The position numbers and the translations under genes are program-made. Shown here piece by piece: positions 58,706-64,000 of a stretch of DNA of 64,000 nt (position 1 is its first letter; every line of letters starts with the position of its first letter). Origin of the DNA: Halomonas gemina (GTDB lineage: Bacteria > Pseudomonadota > Gammaproteobacteria > Pseudomonadales > Halomonadaceae). Location: contig NZ_JAMJPK010000004.1 in the NCBI RefSeq assembly GCF_023554995.1, forward strand, positions 372,001 through 436,000, read 5' to 3'. The notes below the pieces were generated by a model, which saw only the letters and a list, made by a program, of their open reading frames with translations, searched no databases and was not told the origin of the DNA.

Positions 58706-60166
58706 GTGAGTCAGCAATCCCTCGATACCGTCTTCCAGGAATGGCACGACAACCAGGCGATCGCCGAGCAGATGATCCCCATGGTCGGCAGCCTCTACCG
58801 CCACAACAACGTGGTGGTGACCATGTTCGGGCGTTCGCTGTTCAACCGCAGCGTGATCAGCATCCTCAAGGATCACCGTTACGTACGCAAGATCGAGGGA
58901 ACCGAGCTCTCCGTGCAGGACACCTTCCCGCTGGTCAAGGCGATGACCGAGCTCAACCTGGGGCCGGCGCATGTCGACGTAGGCAAGCTCGGCGTGGCCT
59001 ACAAGGCGCACGGCGGCGACCCGGTGGCCTTCCTGCGTGACGAACTGGCCGAGATCGTCGATGGCCGCGATGCAGCCGGTCACAACGGCCAGCCCAAGGA
59101 CGTGGTGCTCTACGGCTTCGGGCGCATCGGCCGGATCCTGGCCCGCGTGCTGATCGAGAAGGCCGGTGGTGGCAACCTGCTGCGTCTGCGTGCCATCGTG
59201 GTGCGTGGCCGCGGCGATATCGCCAAGGACCTCGAGAAGCGCGCCAGCCTGCTGCGCCGCGATTCGGTGCACGGCCCCTTCAACGGCACCATCAGCGTGG
59301 ATGCCGAGGCGCGCACCATCACCGCCAATGGCAACGTCATCCGGGTGATCTACGCCGACTCGCCGGCCGAGATCGACTACACCGACTACGGCATCAACAA
59401 CGCCGTGGTGGTCGACAACACCGGCATCTGGCGCGACGAGGAGGGCCTTGGCCAGCATATCCAGTGCAAGGGGGTGGCCAAGGCGATCCTCACCGCGCCG
59501 GGCAAGGGCGACATCGCCAACATCGTCTACGGCATCAACCACCAGGACATCGGCGAGCAGGATCGCATCCTCTCCGCGGCCTCGTGCACTACCAATGCCA
59601 TCGTGCCGGTGCTCAAGGTGCTCAACGACGAGTTCGGCGTCGAGCATGGCCACGTCGAGACCGTCCACTCCTACACCAACGACCAGAACCTGATCGACAA
59701 CTACCACAAGGGTGACCGCCGCGGTCGCAGCGCCCCGCTCAACATGGTGCTGACCGAGACCGGCGCCGCCAAGGCGGTGGCCAAGGCCCTGCCGGAATTT
59801 GCCGGCAAGCTGACCGGTAACGCCATCCGCGTGCCCACGCCCAACGTCTCCATGGCGATCCTCAACCTGCGCCTGGAGAAGGAGACCGACGCCGAGGCGC
59901 TCAACGACTTCCTGCGCCGCATGTCCCTGGACTCGCCCTACCAGAAGCAGATCGACTATGTCGACTCGCCCGAGGTGGTCTCCACCGACTTCGTCGGCAA
60001 CCGCCACGCCGGCATCGTCGACGCCAAGGCGACCATCGCCAACGGCAAGAACGCCGTGGTCTACGTCTGGTACGACAACGAGTTCGGCTACAGCTGCCAG
60101 GTGATCCGTATCCTGCAGCACGTCTCCAATGTGCACTTCCTCAAGCTCCCGCGCGCCAAGGGCTGA
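58706..60166 (+). CDS. gap: Glyceraldehyde-3-phosphate dehydrogenase, long N-terminal-extension type
   Basis: A 486-residue GAPDH. A Rossmann start VVLYGFGRIGRILARVLIE appears only at about residue 133, after an N-terminal extension (FQEWHDNQAIAEQMIPMVGSLYRHNNVV). Catalytic Cys294 is in SAASCTTNAIVPV, and WYDNEFGYSCQV closes the domain. The extended form is typical of pseudomonads and relatives, next to mfd. Start GTG 58706 is 7 nt after AAGGAGAGG. Its stop is followed by repeat element E. Confidence 0.93.
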   Translation: MSQQSLDTVFQEWHDNQAIAEQMIPMVGSLYRHNNVVVTMFGRSLFNRSVISILKDHRYVRKIEGTELSVQDTFPLVKAMTELNLGPAHVDVGKLGVAYKAHGGDPVAFLRDELAEIVDGRDAAGHNGQPKDVVLYGFGRIGRILARVLIEKAGGGNLLRLRAIVVRGRGDIAKDLEKRASLLRRDSVHGPFNGTISVDAEARTITANGNVIRVIYADSPAEIDYTDYGINNAVVVDNTGIWRDEEGLGQHIQCKGVAKAILTAPGKGDIANIVYGINHQDIGEQDRILSAASCTTNAIVPVLKVLNDEFGVEHGHVETVHSYTNDQNLIDNYHKGDRRGRSAPLNMVLTETGAAKAVAKALPEFAGKLTGNAIRVPTPNVSMAILNLRLEKETDAEALNDFLRRMSLDSPYQKQIDYVDSPEVVSTDFVGNRHAGIVDAKATIANGKNAVVYVWYDNEFGYSCQVIRILQHVSNVHFLKLPRAKG

Positions 60167-60392
60167 TGCCCTTCGGGCAGCGCCAAGCGGCCAAGCGCCA
60201 AGCGCCGAGCGGCCAAGCCCCGAGCGGCCAAGCCCCGAGCCGCCAAGCTGATCCCTGACGGGCGGCAGGTGCTGAGGTAGAACGAGCCCCCACTGGATCA
60301 AGCATCCAATGGGGGCTTTGTGTTGATGCCAGGAGTGGCAGAGCCATCATGCAGCTTGGCAGCTTGGCAGCTTGGCAGCTTGGCAGCTTGGT
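60167..60392. repeat. Intergenic repeat element E
   Basis: It begins directly after the gap stop. A 21-nt stretch (60168-60188) is identical to element D, followed by a left arm of mixed 7- and 8-nt units (CGCCAAG, CGGCCAAG, CCCCGAG) to 60249. The core TGACGGGCGGCAG (60256-60268), GTGCTGAGG, a terminator hairpin (60285-60317), the conserved GAGCCATCAT (60341-60350, also in element D) and a right array of the 8-nt unit CTTGGCAG (60351-60391, about 5 copies) follow. The next gene (nqrA) is co-directional. Confidence 0.92.
60285..60319 (+). terminator. Terminator after gap, inside element E
   Basis: Stem AGCCCCCACTGGAT / ATCCAATGGGGGCT (one mismatch), loop CAAGC, followed by TTGTG. Confidence 0.88.
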
Positions 60393-60439
60393 GGTGCGAC
60401 AATTTTTCTCTTGCCCCGTATCACGCCTTGCGACCATAG

Positions 60440-60600
60440 GGCAGGTGGTCATCCCTTACGCTTCTCTTTATAATACGGTGGATTTTTCGGGGTGGTTCGA
60501 GCGAGCCTCGGGCCTGACTGGTAACGTACTGAAAACAGAAGAATTCGAATCCATTCGAACCCCTTTCTTCAGCTATCCGATCCATCAACTGGGCGAGACT
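60440..60600 (+). promoter_or_regulatory. nqr operon promoter and leader
   Basis: A consensus TATAAT (60469-60474) with a poor -35 lies 127 nt before nqrA, suggesting an activator-dependent promoter or one with an extended -10. The leader is relatively AT-rich (TTCGAATCCATTCGAA contains an inverted repeat at 60542-60559). No ORF with coding character was seen in it. Confidence 0.5.
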
Positions 60601-61950
60601 ATGATCGAAGTCAAGAAAGGCCTGGATCTCCCCATCGCGGGGATGCCGGAAGCGCGTATCGAGGACGCGCGACCGGTGCGCCATGTGGCCGTCCTGGGTA
60701 CCGACTATGTCGGCATGAAGCCGACCATGGAGGTCAGTGAGGGGGACAGGGTCAAGCTGGGCCAGCTGCTCTTCACCGACAAGAAGATCGATGGGGTACG
60801 CTTCACGGCGCCGGCGGCTGGCGAGGTCGTCGCCATCAACCGTGGCGAGAAGCGCAAGCTGCTCTCGGTGGTCATCAAGGTCGACGAGACCGAGGAGGCG
60901 GTCGAGTTCACCGCCCACGGGCGCGACAAGCTCGAGGGACTCGAGCGCCAGGCCGTCGTCGACCAACTGGTCGAGTCGGGGCTGTGGACCGCGCTGCGCA
61001 CGCGGCCCTACTCGCGCACCCCGGCCGTCGATAGCTCGCCGACCGACATCTTCGTCACGGCCATCGACACCCACCCGCTGGCCGCGAACCCTGCCGAGAT
61101 CGTCAACGCGCAGGCCGAGACCTTCGAGGATGGGCTCAAGGTGCTGGCCCGCCTTACCGAGGGCAAGGTCTATCTCTGCACGGCGCCGGATGCCCGCATC
61201 CCGGGGGCCGACGTCAAGGGCGTGCAGCACGAGACCTTCGCTGGCCCGCATCCTGCCGGCCTGGTAGGTACTCATATCCACCACCTCTCGCCCGTGGCCC
61301 TGCACAAGCGCGTCTGGCACATCGGCTACCAGGACGTCATCGCCTTCGGCAAGCTGTTCGCCCAGGGTAAGCTGGACGTCAGCCGCGTGATCGCCGTGGG
61401 CGGCCCGCGTGCCGAGAACCCGCGCCTGCTGCGTACCCGCATCGGCGCCAGCACCGATGAACTGCTGGCCGGCGAAGTTGTCGACCCGGAAGACACGCGC
61501 GTGATCTCCGGCTCGGTATTTGCCGGTGCCATCTGCGAGGGCAGCCTGCGCTACCTGGGCCGTTTCCATAACCAGGTCAGCCTGCTCGAAGAGGGCAACA
61601 AGCGCGTCTGGATGGGCTGGTTGTCCCCCGGCAAGAACCGCCACTCCGTGATGGGGATCTACCTGTCGAAGATCACCGGTCTGAACCATTATGCGCCGAC
61701 CACCTCGACCAACGGGTCAGAGCGCGCCATGGTGCCGGTCGGCGCGTACGAGCAGGTAATGCCGCTGGATATCCTGCCCACTCAGCTGCTGCGCTCGCTG
61801 ATCGTCGGCGACATCGAGACGGCAATGCAGCTCGGGTGTCTGGAGCTGGATGAAGAGGACCTGGCGCTGTGCACCTATGTGTGCCCCGGCAAGTACGAGT
61901 ACGGTCCCATCCTGCGTGACAATCTCACCATGATTGAGAAAGAGGCCTGA
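60601..61950 (+). CDS. nqrA: Na+-translocating NADH:quinone reductase subunit A
   Basis: A 449-residue cytoplasmic-side subunit. The N-terminus [22 protein letters not shown] and [30 protein letters not shown] are diagnostic. NqrA docks on NqrB and has been implicated in quinone interaction. First gene of nqrABC(D...). Start ATG 60601. The TGA overlaps the nqrB start region. Confidence 0.96.
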   Translation: MIEVKKGLDLPIAGMPEARIEDARPVRHVAVLGTDYVGMKPTMEVSEGDRVKLGQLLFTDKKIDGVRFTAPAAGEVVAINRGEKRKLLSVVIKVDETEEAVEFTAHGRDKLEGLERQAVVDQLVESGLWTALRTRPYSRTPAVDSSPTDIFVTAIDTHPLAANPAEIVNAQAETFEDGLKVLARLTEGKVYLCTAPDARIPGADVKGVQHETFAGPHPAGLVGTHIHHLSPVALHKRVWHIGYQDVIAFGKLFAQGKLDVSRVIAVGGPRAENPRLLRTRIGASTDELLAGEVVDPEDTRVISGSVFAGAICEGSLRYLGRFHNQVSLLEEGNKRVWMGWLSPGKNRHSVMGIYLSKITGLNHYAPTTSTNGSERAMVPVGAYEQVMPLDILPTQLLRSLIVGDIETAMQLGCLELDEEDLALCTYVCPGKYEYGPILRDNLTMIEKEA

Positions 61951-63176
61951 TGATGGCGATTCGACAGACACTCGACAATCTCGAGCCCCACTTCCATAAG
62001 GGGGGCAAGTACGAGAAGTTCTACCCGCTCTTCGAAGCGGTTGACACCATCTTCTACTCCCCCCCCGACGTGGCCAAGACCACCGCCCACGTGCGTGATG
62101 GCGTTGATCTCAAGCGCATCATGATCACCGTCTGGGCCTGTACCTTCCCGGCCATGTTCTTTGGCATGTGGAACGCCGGCTGGCAGGCCAACATGGCCAT
62201 CGCCGAGGGCTTCAACTCCATGGGTACCTGGCGCGAGGCGATCATGATGACGCTCGCCGGCGGCCATGACCCGGGCAGCCTATGGGCCAACTTCGTGCTC
62301 GGCGCCACCTACTTCCTGCCGATCTACCTGGTGACCTTCGTGGTCGGCGGCTTCTGGGAAGTGCTGTTCGCCATCAAGCGCGGCCACGAGGTCAACGAGG
62401 GCTTCTTCGTCACCTCCGTGCTCTATGCCCTGATCCTGCCCGCTACCATCCCGCTGTGGCAGGTGGCACTGGGCATCACCTTCGGCGTGGTGATCGGCAA
62501 GGAGATCTTCGGTGGTACCGGCAAGAACTTCCTCAACCCGGCGCTGACCGGTCGTGCCTTCCTCTACTTCGCCTATCCGGCACAGATCTCCGGTGACGCG
62601 ATCTGGGTGGCGGCCGACGGCTATACCGGGGCAACCGCGCTCTCCATCGCCTTCCAGGACGGCATGGCGGCCCTCTCCAGCCAGTTCAGCTGGTGGGATG
62701 CCTTCCTCGGCTTCGTGCCGGGCTCCGTGGGCGAGACCTCGACCCTGGCGATCCTGATCGGTGCGGTGGTACTGCTGTGGACCAAGATCGCCTCCTGGCG
62801 CATCGTGCTCGGTGTCTTCCTGGGCATGGTGGCGACCAGCGCGCTCTTCAACCTGATCGGCTCCGACAGCAACCCGATGTTCGCCATGCCCTGGTACTGG
62901 CACCTGGTGGTGGGCGGTTTCGCCTTCGGCATGGTGTTCATGGCGACCGACCCGGTCTCCGCCTCCATGACCAACCAGGGCCGCCTGATCTTCGGCGCGC
63001 TCATCGGCGTCATGACGGTCTTGATCCGCGTCGTCAACCCGGCGTTCCCTGAAGGCATCATGCTGGCGATCCTGTTCGCCAACCTGTTCGCCCCGCTGAT
63101 CGACAACTTCTTTATACAGGCCAACATCAAGCGCCGCTTGCAGCGCACCGGTGTTCCGGCCGAGGAGACTGCCTGA
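61950..63176 (+). CDS. nqrB: Na+-translocating NADH:quinone reductase subunit B
   Basis: A 408-residue membrane subunit with about ten helices, carrying covalent FMN on Thr229 (counted from ATG 61950) in [10 protein letters not shown], and riboflavin/Na+ path elements ([23 protein letters not shown]). Two adjacent ATGs (61950 and 61953) are possible starts; AGAGG is 7 nt before the second. It overlaps nqrC by 1 nt. Confidence 0.96.
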   Translation: MMAIRQTLDNLEPHFHKGGKYEKFYPLFEAVDTIFYSPPDVAKTTAHVRDGVDLKRIMITVWACTFPAMFFGMWNAGWQANMAIAEGFNSMGTWREAIMMTLAGGHDPGSLWANFVLGATYFLPIYLVTFVVGGFWEVLFAIKRGHEVNEGFFVTSVLYALILPATIPLWQVALGITFGVVIGKEIFGGTGKNFLNPALTGRAFLYFAYPAQISGDAIWVAADGYTGATALSIAFQDGMAALSSQFSWWDAFLGFVPGSVGETSTLAILIGAVVLLWTKIASWRIVLGVFLGMVATSALFNLIGSDSNPMFAMPWYWHLVVGGFAFGMVFMATDPVSASMTNQGRLIFGALIGVMTVLIRVVNPAFPEGIMLAILFANLFAPLIDNFFIQANIKRRLQRTGVPAEETA

Positions 63177-63994
63177 TGGCACAGAGCAACAACTCCATCA
63201 AGAAGATCCTGACGGTGGCGTTCGCACTTTGTATCGTGTGTTCGATCATCGTCTCCACCGCGGCGGTGGCCCTGCGTTCGAAGCAGCAGTTCAACCAGGA
63301 GCTCGACCGCAAGTCCAACATTCTCGAGGTGGCCCAGCTCTACGAGCCCGGCATGGACGTGAACGAGACCTTCGAGTCCATGATCACGCCGCGAGTGGTG
63401 AATCTGGATACCGGTGAATACAGCGAGCAGCATGACCCGGCGACCTACAATGCCTTCGAGGCGCGCCGCGATCCGGCCAGCGGGCGGACGCTGTCGGGGG
63501 AGAAGGATATCGCCGGTCTGACGCGTCAGGAGCTCTACAGCACCGTCTACCTGGTGGGCGACCCGGACGATCCCGAGCAGATCATCCTGCCGATTCGCGG
63601 CCAGGGCCTGTGGGGGCTGATGCGTGGCTTCCTCTCCGTGGAAGGCGACGGCAACACCATCATCGGCATCACCTACTACGAGCACAGCGAGACCCCCGGG
63701 CTGGGCGCCGAGGTCAACAACCCGCGCTGGCAGGCCCAGTGGGAAGGCAAGGAGATCTTCGACGAGCAGGGCGAGATCGCGCCCGCGATCAGCCTGGTCA
63801 AGGGCGGCGCCGACGAGAAGACCGAGGTCGATGCCCTCTCGGGTGCCACCCTGACCAGCAAGGGCGTGACCAACATGCTGCAGTTCTGGCTCAGCCCGGA
63901 AGGCTTCGGTGACTACCTGGCCAGGTTCCGTGCCGGGGTCGACCAGGATGAGGTCCAGGGCACCGACGTCGAACTCGAAAGTGAAGGAGCCTGA
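63176..63994 (+). CDS. nqrC: Na+-translocating NADH:quinone reductase subunit C
   Basis: A 272-residue subunit with one N-terminal helix and a periplasmic FMN-binding domain. FMN attaches to Thr225 in DALSGATLTSKGVTN. EKDIAGLTRQELYSTVYLVGD and SETPGLGAEVNNPRWQ are conserved. It is followed by AAGGAG and the start of nqrD. Confidence 0.96.
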   Translation: MAQSNNSIKKILTVAFALCIVCSIIVSTAAVALRSKQQFNQELDRKSNILEVAQLYEPGMDVNETFESMITPRVVNLDTGEYSEQHDPATYNAFEARRDPASGRTLSGEKDIAGLTRQELYSTVYLVGDPDDPEQIILPIRGQGLWGLMRGFLSVEGDGNTIIGITYYEHSETPGLGAEVNNPRWQAQWEGKEIFDEQGEIAPAISLVKGGADEKTEVDALSGATLTSKGVTNMLQFWLSPEGFGDYLARFRAGVDQDEVQGTDVELESEGA

Positions 63995-63996
63995 TC

Positions 63997-64000
63997 ATGT
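63997..64000 (+). CDS. nqrD: Start of the next nqr gene (probably nqrD), cut by window end
   Basis: ATG at 63997 after AAGGAG (63984-63989), 3 nt past the nqrC stop. The identity rests only on the invariant nqrABCDEF order. Confidence 0.6.

Overview
The window is about 64 kb of GC-rich, densely coding gammaproteobacterial chromosome. Gene content and order fit a Halomonas-like (Halomonadaceae) or other oceanospirillalean genome. The main clues are a bioBFH operon divergent from comF, the order accBC-prmA-dusB-fis-purH, folE-folX, a PPi-dependent phosphofructokinase, mfd divergent from a long GAPDH, an Nqr sodium pump operon and an OprI/Lpp-type lipoprotein. No rRNA, tRNA or CRISPR was seen. 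The genus is an inference from context.

Layout. 1-3.04 kb: biotin operon (bioB-bioF-bioH, minus strand), facing comF across a promoter with two BirA-like operators. 3.0-8.3 kb: comF, srkA, a small exported protein, folE-folX and gabD. 8.5-14.6 kb: a minus-strand block of purH, fis, dusB, prmA, accC and accB. 14.85-16.24 kb: an IS200/IS605-type element with tnpB only. 16.25-29.9 kb: dsbD, a DUF2333 protein, ppa, a degenerate phosphatase/kinase fusion, pfp, mpl-ubiX-LysE exporter, a DedA-PAP2 fusion and two membrane proteins, one with a broken GGDEF domain. 29.98-41.9 kb: a cell-envelope and lipoate run, proA-nadD-rsfS-rlmH-mrdA-rodA-mltB-rlpA-dacA-ybeD-lipB, convergent with lipA. 42.3-53.6 kb: a DUF3141 PhaC-like protein, topA, two small genes, ybiT, a small accessory cluster (ferritin-like, GIY-YIG, gspE remnant), an L,D-transpeptidase and lpp. 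53.9-64 kb: a second L,D-transpeptidase, mfd, gap and nqrABC(D).

Functional links. Biotin synthesis and its acceptor AccB lie in the same window, as do lipoate synthesis (lipB, lipA) and the rod-shape elongasome genes (mrdA-rodA-mltB-rlpA-dacA). The Braun-type lipoprotein lies between two L,D-transpeptidases of the fold that attaches such lipoproteins to peptidoglycan. NqrABC points to sodium-coupled respiration, fitting a salt-loving lifestyle.

The most unusual non-coding feature is a family of five intergenic elements (about 8.3, 22.3, 39.4, 40.6 and 60.2 kb). Each carries tandem 7-8 nt units (CTTGGCCG, CTTGGCGG, CTTGGCAG or CTCGGCG), in inverted orientation on the two sides of a core that usually holds a strong terminator hairpin. 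The elements start at the stop codon of the upstream gene; three arrays run into the stop codon of the convergent neighbour, and one has extended the LipB reading frame. Other points of interest are a double pseudo-enzyme (PP2C and Ser/Thr kinase, both lacking catalytic residues), an apparently intact TnpB with a readable guide, and a type II secretion ATPase fragment with an exact 66-bp internal duplication.
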